Positions 20,674 through 29,938 of a stretch of 38,482 nucleotides of DNA are shown here, piece by piece. This stretch comes from Paracoccus sp. (in: a-proteobacteria) (lineage in GTDB: Bacteria > Pseudomonadota > Alphaproteobacteria > Rhodobacterales > Rhodobacteraceae), in the NCBI RefSeq assembly GCF_030538495.1, contig NZ_JAUNTW010000007.1, forward strand, positions 1 through 38,482, given 5' to 3'. Under the pieces are notes generated by a model that had not been told where the DNA came from, made no database searches, and saw only the letters and a program-made list of their open reading frames with translations. The position numbers and the translations under genes are program-made. Position 1 is the first letter of the stretch. Every line of letters begins with the position of its first letter.

Positions 20674-20896
20674 CGACGGCTGGCCTGTGTGGAAACTGGC
20701 GCTGCTGCTGTATCCGTTCACGGCGGCGGCGGTTGCGATCAACCTGTTTCTGTTTTCTCTGATGGGGCGGGCGATTGGCTGGGCCAGCCTGTCGCCCGGT
20801 CAGGCGCTGTTCTGGGCGGTGATTTTGGGCGTGCCGGCGACGGTTGCCGCCGGAAAATGGGCGCGCCGTCTGATGGATCAGGCGGACGCGTCGTGA
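20630..20896 (+). CDS. Small membrane protein of the nir operon (possibly NnrT-like)
   Basis: An 88-residue protein with two likely membrane helices (about residues 22-45 and 57-75), a Ser/Thr/Pro-rich N-terminus and a charged C-terminal tail (WARRLMDQADAS). The WPVWKLALLLYPF opening recalls small membrane proteins found at the end of nir/nnr clusters in Rhodobacteraceae, one of which is called NnrT. That match is from memory and is weak. It starts within nirN and overlaps the next gene by 4 nt (GTGA), so it belongs to the nir transcript. The codon use is that of its neighbours. Function unknown. Confidence 0.7.
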   Translation: MSGTKSPSATAPATDDGWPVWKLALLLYPFTAAAVAINLFLFSLMGRAIGWASLSPGQALFWAVILGVPATVAAGKWARRLMDQADAS

Positions 20897-21183
20897 CGGA
20901 TCCGGCGGTTCTGATGGGGCTGGCCCTGACGGCGTTTCTGGTGCCGGGGGCGGTCGCCTATGTCGCGGCGCGGCGGTTTGGGTTGATGATCCTGTGGGCG
21001 GCGCTGATTGCGGGCGGGCTGTTGGGCGTCGTGGGTTGGATCATCACGCGCGAGCCTCTGTATGGGGCGGATGCGTTGCAGCGGTCGATCCGTATTTATT
21101 TCATGCTGCTGCCGGGATTTGTTGGCGTGGTTCTGGGGGCGGTGTGGGGTGCGCTGTCGTGGCGGGCGCGGATTGATCCGTGA
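20893..21183 (+). CDS. Small three-helix membrane protein, end of nir operon
   Basis: From GTG at 20893 this encodes 96 residues with three hydrophobic segments (about 4-22, 26-46 and 66-88) separated by short charged loops, including ITREPLYGADALQRSIR. The GTG start overlaps the previous stop codon in a GTGA arrangement, which is the main reason for choosing it. The frame is open upstream, but that would place it inside the neighbouring gene. I do not recognise the family. Position suggests a job with the preceding small membrane protein, perhaps in NO handling or d1/NirS maturation, but nothing in the sequence shows it. Confidence 0.62.
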   Translation: MTDPAVLMGLALTAFLVPGAVAYVAARRFGLMILWAALIAGGLLGVVGWIITREPLYGADALQRSIRIYFMLLPGFVGVVLGAVWGALSWRARIDP

Positions 21184-21189
21184 GGGGCG

Positions 21190-21233
21190 GCGCGGGCTGA
21201 GGGTGCGGATGCCTCCGGCGGGGATATTTGGGC
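21190..21233. repeat. Intergenic direct repeat, copy 1
   Basis: A 44-bp unit starting GCGCGGGCTGAGGGTGCGG and ending in CTCCGGCGGGGATATTTGGGC. The second copy lies 78 bp downstream, almost identical. Elements with CTCCGGCGGG(G/A)(A/G)TATTT are recalled as frequent at gene ends in Rhodobacterales genomes. Confidence 0.8.
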
Positions 21234-21267
21234 CAAGATGAAAGGCTGGGTGCGCCGTTTTGGCGGG

Positions 21268-21310
21268 GCGCGGGCTGAGGGTGCGGGGCCTCCGGCGGGG
21301 ATATTTGGGC
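21268..21310. repeat. Intergenic direct repeat, copy 2
   Basis: A 43-bp copy of the unit at 21190-21233. It differs only around the middle (GCGGGGCC in place of GCGGATGCC) and ends in the same GGCGGGGATATTTGGGC. The pair fills most of the 156-bp gap between the convergent nir operon and CoA-transferase gene. No gene was seen there. Confidence 0.8.
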
Positions 21311-21339
21311 ACAGAAGATAGGTGAGGCGGCGCGGGGGT

Positions 21340-22482
21340 TTAGCGCCAGTTCCAGTCTCCGTCCCCCAAGGCGGGCGCGGCGTGGTCAGCGGTCAGGGGG
21401 CTGCGCGACATGGTGATCGGTGTGCGCAGGCCGGGGATGCCGTCCGGGGTCACCACCAGATTGCGGGCGGTGATCTGGGGTTCGTTCAGCGCCTCGGCCA
21501 CGGTGTTGATCGGTCCGGCGGGGACGCCTGCCGCAGTCAGCGCCGCGATCAGATCGGCGCGTGTGCGCTTTGCCATGGCCGCCGTCAGCGTCGGAATCAG
21601 AGCCGCGCGGTTCGCCACGCGGGCCGGGTTGGTCGCAAAATCAGGGTTGCGGGGCAGGTCGGGCCGATCCAGCACCCCGCACAGCCCCGCGAATTGCCGG
21701 TCATTGCCGCAAGCGATGATCAAATGCCCATCCGCGCAGGCAAACACCTGATACGGCACGATATTCGGATGCGCATTGCCCAGCCGCTGCGGCACAACCC
21801 CGCCCAGCAGGTAATTCGTTGCCTGATTGGCCAGCACCGCAACCCCGCAATCCAGCAAGGACACATCCAGATGCTGTCCGCGCCCCGACTGTTCGCGTTC
21901 GGCCAGTGCCGCCTGCACCGCGATCACGCCATAAAGCCCGGTGAAAATGTCGATCCACGCCACGCCGACCTTTTGTGGCTCTCCCATCGGGTCGCCGGTC
22001 AGGTCCATGATGCCCGACATGCCTTGGATCAGGAAATCATAGCCCGGCTGCGCCGCGCGCGGCCCGGTCTGGCCAAAGCCGGTGACGGACGCGTAAACCA
22101 GACGCGGGTTCAGCGCCGACAGGCTGGCGTAATCCAGCCCATATTTCCGCAGACCGCCGACCTTGAAATTTTCAATCACCACATCGGCCCCGGCGATCAG
22201 GTCACGCAGCCGCGCCAGATCGTCGGGCTGTCCGAAATCGCAGATGACCGAGGTTTTGCCGCGATTTGCCGCGTGGAAATAGGCTGCGACCCGTTCCGTC
22301 CCGCCATCCGCGCGGGGTCGGTCGATGAAGGGCGGTCCCCAGCGGCGGGTATCGTCGCCGTCAGGCGATTCGACCTTGATCACCTGCGCGCCCAGATCGG
22401 CCAGCGTCTGGCCGATCCAAGGACCGGCCAGAATCCGCGCCAATTCAACGACGCGCAGCCCATGCAGCGGCGCGTCAGACAA
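21340..22482 (-). CDS. CaiB/BaiF class III CoA-transferase, probably for glutarate
   Basis: Class III CoA-transferase, moving CoA between carboxylic acids through an aspartyl-CoA intermediate. The family opening [20 protein letters not shown] is clear, as are [32 protein letters not shown] and the [14 protein letters not shown] segment with the likely catalytic Asp. Start codons are poor: TTG 22482 gives a natural N-terminus ([14 protein letters not shown]) and sits 8 nt inside the end of the next gene. TTG 22512 is the alternative. It lies directly downstream of glutaryl-CoA dehydrogenase, suggesting a succinyl-CoA:glutarate CoA-transferase role as for SUGCT; that substrate is inferred from context only. 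Confidence 0.85.
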   Translation of the reverse strand: MSDAPLHGLRVVELARILAGPWIGQTLADLGAQVIKVESPDGDDTRRWGPPFIDRPRADGGTERVAAYFHAANRGKTSVICDFGQPDDLARLRDLIAGADVVIENFKVGGLRKYGLDYASLSALNPRLVYASVTGFGQTGPRAAQPGYDFLIQGMSGIMDLTGDPMGEPQKVGVAWIDIFTGLYGVIAVQAALAEREQSGRGQHLDVSLLDCGVAVLANQATNYLLGGVVPQRLGNAHPNIVPYQVFACADGHLIIACGNDRQFAGLCGVLDRPDLPRNPDFATNPARVANRAALIPTLTAAMAKRTRADLIAALTAAGVPAGPINTVAEALNEPQITARNLVVTPDGIPGLRTPITMSRSPLTADHAAPALGDGDWNWR

Positions 22483-23674
22483 AGGCCGACAGCCCGGTTT
22501 GCGCCCGCCCAAGGATCAGCGCGTGAACGTCATGGGTGCCTTCGTAGGTGTTAACGGTTTCCAGATTCGCCGCGTGCCGCATGACGTGATAGCCGATCTG
22601 GATGCCGTTGCCGCCATGCATATCGCGGGCCGTGCGCGCGATGTCCAAGGCCTTGCCGCAGTTGTTGCGTTTCACGATGGACACCATTTCGGGGGCAAAG
22701 CGGCCTTCGTCAAACAGCCGCCCCACGCGCAGAGACGCCTGTAATCCCAGCGAAATCTCGGTCTGCATATCGGCCAGTTTCTTCTGGAACAACTGCGTTG
22801 CGGCCAGCGGGCGGTCGAATTGGTGGCGGTCCAGACCGTATTGACGCGCGCGGAACCAGCAATCTTCGGCGGCCCCCATGGCGCCCCAGGAAATGCCGTA
22901 ACGCGCGCGGTTCAGACAACCGAACGGGCCACCCATGCCGCTGATATTGGGCAGGATGGCGGTTTCGGGAACCTCGACATTGTCCATAACAATCTCGCCG
23001 GTGATGGAGGCGCGCAGCGACAATTTGCCGTCGATTTTGGGGGCCGACAGGCCGGGCATCCCTTTGTCCAAGACGAACCCGCGCACCTTGCCGTCATGGG
23101 CGTCGGATTTCGCCCAGACCACGAACACATCGGCAATCGGGCTGTTGGAAATCCACATTTTCGACCCGTTCAGCACATAACCGCCTTCGGTTTTGCGCGC
23201 CCGCGTTTTCATGCCGCCGGGGTCGGAACCGGCATCGGGTTCGGTCAGGCCAAAGCAGCCGATATATTCACCGGATGCAAGTTTCGGCAGGTAATGGCGT
23301 TTTTGTTCTTCGGACCCGTAAGCCTCGATCGGGAACATCACCAGCGACGACTGAACCGACGCCATCGACCGATACCCGCTGTCCACGCGCTCGATTTCCC
23401 GCGCGACCAGACCATAGGCGACATACGACGCGCCGACGCCGCCATAATCTTCGTCCACGGTCACGCCCAGCAGGCCCGCCGCGCCCATTTCGCGGAAAAT
23501 CTCGGGGTCGGCGTGTTCGTTCAGATAGGCGTCCTCGACCCGCGGGGCCAGCCTGTCCGCAGCAAAGGCGGCGGCGCTGTCGCGGATCATCCGTTCTTCT
23601 TCGGTCAGCTGGTCGTTCAGGAAAAACGGGTCATCCCAGCTGAACGGGCCGCCTTTGTGCGATTTTGTGGACAT
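22475..23674 (-). CDS. gcdH: Glutaryl-CoA dehydrogenase
   Basis: FAD acyl-CoA dehydrogenase that oxidises and decarboxylates glutaryl-CoA to crotonyl-CoA in lysine/tryptophan breakdown. The 399 residues show the family marks [17 protein letters not shown] (FAD/substrate binding), [17 protein letters not shown] and [20 protein letters not shown] near the C-terminus. Glu378 there is the catalytic base, and the HALILGRA(I/Q)TG ending is typical of GCDH rather than other acyl-CoA dehydrogenases. GGGGGA precedes the ATG. It overlaps the CoA-transferase gene by 8 nt and is divergent from a LysR gene with a candidate operator in between. Confidence 0.95.
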   Translation of the reverse strand: MSTKSHKGGPFSWDDPFFLNDQLTEEERMIRDSAAAFAADRLAPRVEDAYLNEHADPEIFREMGAAGLLGVTVDEDYGGVGASYVAYGLVAREIERVDSGYRSMASVQSSLVMFPIEAYGSEEQKRHYLPKLASGEYIGCFGLTEPDAGSDPGGMKTRARKTEGGYVLNGSKMWISNSPIADVFVVWAKSDAHDGKVRGFVLDKGMPGLSAPKIDGKLSLRASITGEIVMDNVEVPETAILPNISGMGGPFGCLNRARYGISWGAMGAAEDCWFRARQYGLDRHQFDRPLAATQLFQKKLADMQTEISLGLQASLRVGRLFDEGRFAPEMVSIVKRNNCGKALDIARTARDMHGGNGIQIGYHVMRHAANLETVNTYEGTHDVHALILGRAQTGLSAFV

Positions 23675-23695
23675 ATGTTCCCCCAGTCATTTCGT

Positions 23696-23739
23696 GCAGG
23701 TTATCCATGTTGCACCGCCAAGAAAAACGGATAATCTGC
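23696..23739. promoter_or_regulatory. Inverted repeat, candidate LysR operator between gcdH and its regulator
   Basis: The arms are GCAGGTTATCC (23696-23706) and GGATAATCTGC (23729-23739). They are reverse complements at 10 of 11 positions, with arm centres 33 bp apart, about three helical turns. The pair lies in the 88-bp divergent gap. The location and spacing suit a dimeric or tetrameric LysR-type protein; binding is inferred. Confidence 0.6.
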
Positions 23740-23762
23740 AAAAGTTCATTCATAGGATACAT

Positions 23763-24638
23763 ATGAGGCCCCGCCGTTTCATCCCGAATATGTCGCTGCT
23801 GTTGGCCTTTGATGCGGTGATGCGCACGGGGTCGGTGACGGCGGCGGCGCAGGATCTGGCGCTGACGCAAAGCACGGTCAGCCGCCTGATCCAGACGCTG
23901 GAAACGCAGCTGGGCGCGCCTCTGTTCACCCGTCACCGCAAACGCCTGACGCCCACGCAGGCCGCGCGGCGCTATGCCGCGGATGTCGCGGCGGCCTTGG
24001 ATTTGATCCAGCGGGGCAGCATGGCGATGATCGCGAACCCGGACGGAGGGGTGCTGAATCTGGCGGTGCTGCCGACCTTTGGCACCCGCTGGCTGGCGCC
24101 GCGTTTGCCGGGGTTTCTTTCGGCGCATCCCGGCGTTTCGGTGAACCTGACCACGCGGTTCCAGAGGTTCAGTTTTCAGGCCGAACCCTTTGATGCCGTG
24201 ATCTTTTTTGGGCAAGCCGATTGGCCCGATGCCGACCATCTGAAGCTGTTTGACGAAACCCTCACCGCCTGCGCCGCGCCTGATGTTCTGGCCGCGAATC
24301 CGGTGGCCGACCCGTCGGATCTGGCCGGTCAGATCCTGTTGCAACTGCCGACGCGGCCGCAGGCATGGGCCGATTGGTTCGCGGGGCAGGGGGCCGATCC
24401 GGTGCCGGTCACGGGGATGATGATGGACCAGTTTTCCATGATGACGCAGGCGGCGATTTCCGGTTTGGGCATCGCGCTGCTGCCCGATTATCTGGCCGAT
24501 ACCGAAATCGCCGAAGGCCGCCTGCGTCCCATCCTGCGCCGGTCGGTGCCGTCATCCGGGGCCTATTGGCTGGCATGGCCGCGCGCGGGGGCGGATGGCG
24601 CGGCCCTGTCGGCCTTGCGCGGGTGGTTAGGGCGTTAA
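23763..24638 (+). CDS. LysR-family transcriptional regulator (likely of the glutaryl-CoA genes)
   Basis: A 291-residue LysR-type regulator. The N-terminal winged helix (about 5-65) has the family signature [28 protein letters not shown]. The effector domain from about 90 on has two lobes and contains [14 protein letters not shown] near the C-terminus, as in GcvA/AmpR-like members. ATG 23763 was chosen because AGGA lies 7 nt upstream; earlier in-frame starts would read into the gcdH start. It is divergent from gcdH, the usual setting for local control. The gene ends by overlapping folD on the opposite strand by 12 nt. Confidence 0.88.
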   Translation: MRPRRFIPNMSLLLAFDAVMRTGSVTAAAQDLALTQSTVSRLIQTLETQLGAPLFTRHRKRLTPTQAARRYAADVAAALDLIQRGSMAMIANPDGGVLNLAVLPTFGTRWLAPRLPGFLSAHPGVSVNLTTRFQRFSFQAEPFDAVIFFGQADWPDADHLKLFDETLTACAAPDVLAANPVADPSDLAGQILLQLPTRPQAWADWFAGQGADPVPVTGMMMDQFSMMTQAAISGLGIALLPDYLADTEIAEGRLRPILRRSVPSSGAYWLAWPRAGADGAALSALRGWLGR

Positions 24639-25502
24639 CCCGTCCGGGTCGGGCAGGCCGTTGGCGCGCGCCGTGGCCGTTAACGTATTCGCCAACAGGC
24701 AGGCAATCGTCATCGGCCCCACGCCGCCCGGAACCGGAGTAATCGCGCCCGCCGTGGCGCAAGCCGACGCGAAATCCACATCGCCGGTCAGACCCTGTTC
24801 CGTGCGGTTGATGCCCACGTCAATCACGGTCGCGCCGGGGGCGATCCAGTCGCCCTTAACCATGTCGGGCAGGCCAACTGCGGCGACGATAATATCGGCG
24901 GATCGGCACAATTCCGGCAGGTCAGCGGTGCGCGAATGGGCGACGGTCACGGTCGCGCTGTCGCGCAGCAACAACTGCGCCATGGGTTTGCCCACGATAT
25001 TGCTGCGCCCGATGACGACCGCGCGTTTCCCCGACAGGCTGCCCAGTTCATCGCGCAACAGCATCAGGCACCCCAGCGGAGTGCAGGGGACCATGGCCTT
25101 TTGCCCCGTCGCCAGCCGGCCCACATTCAGAATGTGGAACCCGTCCACGTCCTTTTCCGGGGCGATTGCGTTAATCACGGCGGCTTCGTTCAGATGGCCG
25201 GGCAGGGGCAGCTGCACCAGTATCCCGTTCACCGCCGGGTCAGTGTTCAGCCGGTCGATCAGCGCCAGCAGGTCATCCTGCGTCGTGTCATCCGGCAGGC
25301 GATGTTCGAACGAGTTCATCCCGACTTCGCGCGTCATTCTGCCCTTGGACCGGACATAGACCTGACTGGCGGGATCGTCCCCGACCAGCACCACGGCCAG
25401 ACCGGGGGTGATCCCGCGATCCCGCAGCGTGGCGGTTTCCGTGGCGATGCGCGCGCGCAGGCGGGCGGCAAAGGCTTTGCCATCAATGATGCGGGCGGTC
25501 AT
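24627..25502 (-). CDS. folD: FolD, methylene-THF dehydrogenase / methenyl-THF cyclohydrolase
   Basis: Bifunctional cytoplasmic one-carbon enzyme converting methylene-THF to formyl-THF. The 291 residues contain [16 protein letters not shown] with the catalytic Lys in the S-x2-Y-x3-K pattern, [20 protein letters not shown], the NADP loop [17 protein letters not shown] and the C-terminal [16 protein letters not shown]. Its ATG overlaps the stop of the upstream chorismate mutase gene (ATGA), so the two are coupled though they act in different pathways. The 3' end overlaps the LysR gene by 12 nt. Confidence 0.96.
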   Translation of the reverse strand: MTARIIDGKAFAARLRARIATETATLRDRGITPGLAVVLVGDDPASQVYVRSKGRMTREVGMNSFEHRLPDDTTQDDLLALIDRLNTDPAVNGILVQLPLPGHLNEAAVINAIAPEKDVDGFHILNVGRLATGQKAMVPCTPLGCLMLLRDELGSLSGKRAVVIGRSNIVGKPMAQLLLRDSATVTVAHSRTADLPELCRSADIIVAAVGLPDMVKGDWIAPGATVIDVGINRTEQGLTGDVDFASACATAGAITPVPGGVGPMTIACLLANTLTATARANGLPDPDGLTP

Positions 25503-25798
25503 GGGCGGTCCTTCAGATGCAGGTCTTCTTGGGCAATGGCGGCTTCGATCAATTGACGCCAGATGTTTTCGATCAGGTCGGGGTCCAGCCCCGCCGCCTG
25601 GGCGTTGCGGCGCGCGTTCAGGGCGACCTGTTCCACGCGCACATCAATGCGGGCGGGCAGGCCGTCGCGCGCCTTGATTTCGGCGGCGCGCTGAATCAGC
25701 GCCATGCGCCGGGCCAGCAACGCGATCAGGTTCTGATCCAGATCGTCAATTTCAGCCCGCAGCGCGGTCATATCGGGGATGTCGGAAATCCGTGTCAT
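25499..25798 (-). CDS. Chorismate mutase (AroQ-type)
   Basis: Small all-helical AroQ-type chorismate mutase, converting chorismate to prephenate for Phe/Tyr synthesis. About 99 residues from ATG 25798. Typical features are [36 protein letters not shown] for helix 1, with the active-site Arg and Lys. The second part is [34 protein letters not shown]. The start is uncertain: ATG 25822 adds eight residues and an ATG six codons into the protein would shorten it. None has a good ribosome-binding site. It is coupled to folD by a 4-nt overlap. Its product would be the substrate of the TyrA-type dehydrogenase at 37278-37994. Confidence 0.88.
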   Translation of the reverse strand: MTRISDIPDMTALRAEIDDLDQNLIALLARRMALIQRAAEIKARDGLPARIDVRVEQVALNARRNAQAAGLDPDLIENIWRQLIEAAIAQEDLHLKDRP

Positions 25799-25855
25799 GG
25801 TGAAAAATACATGCACCGCCATGGGGCCAAGCGCAAGACCGCCTGCCCAAAAGGA

Positions 25856-25880
25856 AAAGGCGCGGGGTCGCCGCGCCTTT
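25856..25880 (-). terminator. Rho-independent terminator after ftsH
   Basis: A perfect 10-bp stem (AAAGGCGCGG with CCGCGCCTTT) closes a 5-nt loop, 4 nt after the ftsH stop. Read on the minus strand, the stem is followed by TTCCTTTT, a usable U-rich tail. It separates ftsH from the chorismate mutase-folD pair. Confidence 0.75.
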
Positions 25881-25883
25881 GGG

Positions 25884-27776
25884 TTATGCCGGGGCGGGGT
25901 CGCCGCCGGGCGCGGGTTTGCCCGCTTTCGGAATGGCCGTGACCGACGGGATCACGCTGCTGGGCGTGTCGTCGTCGCCACCATCCAGCGATTCGCCGCG
26001 GATCACCTTGCCGATTTCGTCGCCGGTCAGGGTTTCGTATTCCAGCAACCCTTTGGCAAGGCGTTCAAATTCATCCGATTTTTCGATCAGGATGCGCCGC
26101 GCCTCTTGATAGCCGGTTTCGATCAGGTCGCGGACCTCGGCCTCGATCAGTTCTTTGGTCGCGGCCGAGACCGAGAACCCGCCGGTGCTGCCGGAATAGC
26201 CCTCATGCGCCTCGGCATAGTCGACGGCGCCGACTTTGTCGGACATGCCCCACCGCATCACCATGGCGCGCGCCAACTGGCTGGCCTGCATAATATCACC
26301 GGCGGGACCGTTGCTGACGCCTTCTTCACCGTATTTGATGATCTCGGCGGCTTTTCCGGCCATCGTCATGGTGATTTTCTGCTTTGCCTCATCCTTGTGC
26401 ATGTTCAGGCGGTCCATTTCGGGCAGGCTGACCACCATCCCCAAAGCACCGCCGCGCGGGATGATCGTCGCCTTATACACCGGGTCACATTTCGGCAGGG
26501 ACAGGCCGACAATGGCGTGGCCAGCCTCGTGATAGGCGGTTTTTTCCTTTTGTTCCGGGGTCAGAACCATGCTGCGGCGTTCGACGCCCAGCATCACTTT
26601 GTCCTTGGCGTTTTCGAAATCTTCCATGCTGACAAAACGACGACCGATGCGCGCGGCCATCAGCGCGGCTTCGTTCACAAGATTCATCAGGTCGGCGCCC
26701 GAAAATCCGGGGGTGCCGCGCGCGATGATTCGCAGGTCCACATCCGGGCCAATCGGCACCTTTTTCGCGTGAACCGACAGGATGCGTTCGCGGCCCTTAA
26801 TGTCCGGGTTCGGAACGTGAATCTGACGGTCAAAGCGACCGGGGCGCAGCAGCGCGGGGTCCAGAACGTCTTTGCGGTTGGTGGCGGCGATGATGATGAC
26901 ACCTTCGTTCGCCTCGAACCCGTCCATTTCGACAAGCAACTGGTTCAGAGTCTGCTCGCGTTCATCATTACCGCCGCCGATGCCCACGCCACGCGCACGG
27001 CCCACGGCGTCGATTTCGTCGATGAACAGGATGCAAGGCGCTGATTTCTTGGCCTGTTCGAACATATCGCGGACGCGCGAGGCGCCGACGCCGACGAACA
27101 TTTCCACGAAATCCGACCCGGAAATGGTAAAGAACGGCACGCCCGCCTCACCCGCGATTGCGCGCGCCAGCAGGGTTTTCCCCGTTCCCGGAGGGCCGAC
27201 CAACAGCGCGCCTTTCGGGATTTTCCCGCCCAGACGGCTGAATTTCTGCGGATTGCGCAGGAATTCAACGATTTCTTCCAGTTCTTCCTTGGCTTCGTCG
27301 ATGCCCGCCACGTCGTCAAATGTCACGCGCCCGTGTTTTTCCGTCAGCAGTTTCGCCCGCGATTTGCCAAAGCCCATGGCACCCCCGCGACCGCCGCCCT
27401 GCATCCGGTTCATAAAGAAAATCCAGACGCCGATCAGCAAGATGAACGGCAGCCACACGCCCAGCATGGACATGAAACCGCTGCTTTGCTGTTTGACGAC
27501 CTGAACATCGACGCCTTGGGCGATCAGTTTCCCGGCCAATTCTTCGCCCAAGGGGCGGACGGTGGCGTATTGTTCGCCGTTTTTGCCGGTAATAATGACG
27601 TCTTCGCCGTCGATTTTAACCTTACTGACCTGATCGTTCTGCACCCGTTGGATGAAATCAGAATAGCTGATCTGGCGGCTGTTCATCGTGCTGGTCCCGT
27701 CGCTGAACACGTTGAACAGCGCCAAGATCATCAGGAACAGAACCACCCAAAAGGCGAGATTGCGTGCATTGCCCAA
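25884..27776 (-). CDS. ftsH: FtsH, membrane ATP-dependent zinc metalloprotease
   Basis: Essential AAA+ protease of the cytoplasmic membrane that degrades misassembled membrane proteins and short-lived regulators. In its 630 residues it has membrane helices at about 7-25 and 104-122 around a periplasmic domain. Walker A is GPPGTGKT (194-201), Walker B is ILFIDEID (249-256), the SRH arginines are in LLRPGRFDR, and the zinc motif is HEAGH (416-420). The Gly/Pro/Ala-rich C-terminal tail is usual. The start codon is TTG at 27776; GGAGG lies 8 nt before it, and the MGNARN opening matches what I recall of relatives. Rare initiation may limit its level. Confidence 0.96.
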   Translation of the reverse strand: MGNARNLAFWVVLFLMILALFNVFSDGTSTMNSRQISYSDFIQRVQNDQVSKVKIDGEDVIITGKNGEQYATVRPLGEELAGKLIAQGVDVQVVKQQSSGFMSMLGVWLPFILLIGVWIFFMNRMQGGGRGGAMGFGKSRAKLLTEKHGRVTFDDVAGIDEAKEELEEIVEFLRNPQKFSRLGGKIPKGALLVGPPGTGKTLLARAIAGEAGVPFFTISGSDFVEMFVGVGASRVRDMFEQAKKSAPCILFIDEIDAVGRARGVGIGGGNDEREQTLNQLLVEMDGFEANEGVIIIAATNRKDVLDPALLRPGRFDRQIHVPNPDIKGRERILSVHAKKVPIGPDVDLRIIARGTPGFSGADLMNLVNEAALMAARIGRRFVSMEDFENAKDKVMLGVERRSMVLTPEQKEKTAYHEAGHAIVGLSLPKCDPVYKATIIPRGGALGMVVSLPEMDRLNMHKDEAKQKITMTMAGKAAEIIKYGEEGVSNGPAGDIMQASQLARAMVMRWGMSDKVGAVDYAEAHEGYSGSTGGFSVSAATKELIEAEVRDLIETGYQEARRILIEKSDEFERLAKGLLEYETLTGDEIGKVIRGESLDGGDDDTPSSVIPSVTAIPKAGKPAPGGDPAPA

Positions 27777-27833
27777 AAGAGCGTCCTCCGGACGGAAATT
27801 GTTTGGCTGAACATAGGGATTCTGGCGCGGGGT

Positions 27834-29054
27834 TCAATGCGCCATCGCCAGACTGATAAAATGCGATGTATTTCTGAGTGGTCTGGCGATGAAATCCGTG
27901 TGACTTTGCAGCAATGGGGCGGCAATCAGCGCGCCGTTTTGCCAGATTGCGGGGCTGGCTGTGGCGCAGGGCAGGCTCAGCCCCGAATCGCGCCACGCAA
28001 AATCACGGGCGCAATCGCCGGTGGCGGCGATGATCTGGCCCGCGCGCAGGCCGGTGATGTGCCAGCGATGGTCCCAGATGGGGCCGCACGTCGCGCCGCT
28101 GCGCCGGGCGGCGGCGGGTTCGCGGGTGATGTGCAGATGGTCGCTTCGGGGGGTGATGATCGTGCCGTCCAGCGTCACCCGCTGGCCGTTGGCAAGCGCC
28201 TGAATGGCGTGGGTTTGTGTCGTGTGACGCGGGGGGTAATCGGCGCCTGTCACCCAACGGACGGCGGCGATCAGCAACCGGCGGCGCAGGTCAGGCGGGG
28301 CGGCGTCGAAATCAGCGCGGGGCAGGGTCAGGCTGCCGCGATCGGCCTGTGCCTGCTGCGCGACCCCGGCGGCGTAATGCGTCAACGCATCCCGCGCGCC
28401 CGCCAGATGCTGCGCGGATCGCGCAAGCGCCGCCGGGTCCAGCCCCAATTCCGACATCGCGCGCCGCACCCGCGCGCGGTCAAAGTCCGTGTTGTCATTC
28501 GTGGGATCGTCGATCCATGCGATCCCGCGCGCCCGCAGCCAGTCGCGCAATTCGTCTCGGCCCGTATCCAGCATGGGGCGCAGCCACAGGATGTCATGCG
28601 ATTCGCGGCGCTCGGCCATGGCGGCCAGCCCGTCGATCCCGGCCCCGCGCGCCAACCGCATCAGCAGGGTTTCCGCGATGTCATCGCGCGTATGGCCCAG
28701 CGCGACGGCGGGCAGGTCGTGGCGGCGCGCCCAATCCGACAGCAGCCGCAGCCGCGCATCGCGGGCATTGGCCATCAGATTGCCGGGTGCGGTATTGTCG
28801 CGCCAAATCAGGGTGTTATGCGTCAGGTTTAACCCCGCCGCCGCCTGCGCGACCGCCGCCGCCTCGGCCCCGCTGGTCGCGCGCAAACCGTGATCGACGG
28901 TTGCCACCATCAGCCGCCGCCCGCGCGCCCAATCGGCGGCAATGTGCATCAGCGCGACCGAATCGCCGCCGCCGGACACCGCCAAGCCCAATCCGGGCAG
29001 ATCACCGGCCAGCCGGTCCAGAGCCGCGTGAACCGCCGCCGGGGTCCAGGTCAT
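27834..29054 (-). CDS. tilS: TilS, tRNA(Ile)-lysidine synthase
   Basis: ATP-dependent enzyme that puts lysine on C34 of the AUA-reading tRNA(Ile). The 406 residues begin with the PP-loop SGGGDS at 27-32, followed by the VDHGLR and ALGHTRDDIAETLLMRLARGAG motifs typical of the N-type ATP pyrophosphatase fold. DDPTNDNTDFDRARVR is the family's tRNA-recognition region. The C-terminal part is weakly conserved. Its ATG overlaps the cpoB stop (ATGA), so it is the last member of the tol-pal operon; ftsH follows after 57 bp, as often seen in alphaproteobacteria. Confidence 0.94.
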   Translation of the reverse strand: MTWTPAAVHAALDRLAGDLPGLGLAVSGGGDSVALMHIAADWARGRRLMVATVDHGLRATSGAEAAAVAQAAAGLNLTHNTLIWRDNTAPGNLMANARDARLRLLSDWARRHDLPAVALGHTRDDIAETLLMRLARGAGIDGLAAMAERRESHDILWLRPMLDTGRDELRDWLRARGIAWIDDPTNDNTDFDRARVRRAMSELGLDPAALARSAQHLAGARDALTHYAAGVAQQAQADRGSLTLPRADFDAAPPDLRRRLLIAAVRWVTGADYPPRHTTQTHAIQALANGQRVTLDGTIITPRSDHLHITREPAAARRSGATCGPIWDHRWHITGLRAGQIIAATGDCARDFAWRDSGLSLPCATASPAIWQNGALIAAPLLQSHTDFIARPLRNTSHFISLAMAH

Positions 29055-29938
29055 TGATGTTCCAGCAGATCCGCCGCGGCCTCGGGGTTCAGGTTCGGGT
29101 CCAGCAGGGGGTCGAACGTCCCCAGATCAGCGGTGCCGCAGCCAAAATTGGTCATGCGCATTTCCGCCTCGGTCGCGGCGTCGCTGCCGGGGAAACGCGC
29201 CGGAATTTCAGCCAGATAGAGGCATGCGGCAGTCGCGTTGCCTTCGCCCGCGATGACGCGCGCGATGCCCAGCAGGCTGGCCCCGCCGCGTTTGCCGTCG
29301 GGATCGGCGCTGAAGCCTTCCAGCCACGCGACCGCCGCGCCGCGCGGATCGCCCGCGCTGTCCAGAGCCAGCCCGCGCAGATACAGCGCATCCGCCGTCA
29401 GCGGGCCACCGGCATGGGCGCGCGCGACATGGCCGAACAGGTCCGCCGCCGCCGCGTAATCGCCATCGTCCAACAACCGTTGTGCGCGGTCAAAATCCTG
29501 CTGCTCGGCGGCGGTTGAGGGCAGCGCCGCCGCATCCTCAACCGGGCGAACCGGAGCCAGCAAACCGCCATCTCCCGCCGGAACCGGCATGGTTAACTGG
29601 CTAAGATCACAGGTATCATCCAATTCGCACACCCGAAATTCCAGATCGGCCAGACGGCGTTCGCTGTCCGTCGCGATCCGCGAAATGCGGTTTTGCAGGC
29701 GTTCGCTGTCATCAGTCAGGCGGGTCAGGCGTTCCTCGATCCCGTTCATGCGGTCAATCGCGGCGGCCCCGCCGACGGCCTGATAGCCCGCCGCGCCCGA
29801 TGCGCGCAGTTCCGCGCGCAGGCTTTGCAGATCGCTGCGCAGCGTGGTTAATTCGGCGCGAATATCGGCCAGACGCGGCTCGGCCACGGCCAGAACCGGC
29901 GTCACCATCATCAGCGCGGCGAGGAACGCCCCCCTCAT
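29051..29938 (-). CDS. cpoB: CpoB (YbgF), periplasmic Tol-Pal coordinator
   Basis: Periplasmic TPR protein that links the Tol-Pal machine with septal peptidoglycan synthesis. The 295-residue precursor has a Sec signal ([19 protein letters not shown]). A coiled coil runs over about 20-105 (RLADIRAELTTLRSDLQSLRAEL and later heptads). A low-complexity linker follows, then TPR-like repeats from about 145 (DFDRAQRLLDDGDYAAAADLF, ADALYLRGLALDSAGDPRGAA). It overlaps pal and tilS by 4 nt on each side. Length and order (tolB-pal-cpoB) are standard. Confidence 0.92.
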   Translation of the reverse strand: MRGAFLAALMMVTPVLAVAEPRLADIRAELTTLRSDLQSLRAELRASGAAGYQAVGGAAAIDRMNGIEERLTRLTDDSERLQNRISRIATDSERRLADLEFRVCELDDTCDLSQLTMPVPAGDGGLLAPVRPVEDAAALPSTAAEQQDFDRAQRLLDDGDYAAAADLFGHVARAHAGGPLTADALYLRGLALDSAGDPRGAAVAWLEGFSADPDGKRGGASLLGIARVIAGEGNATAACLYLAEIPARFPGSDAATEAEMRMTNFGCGTADLGTFDPLLDPNLNPEAAADLLEHQ

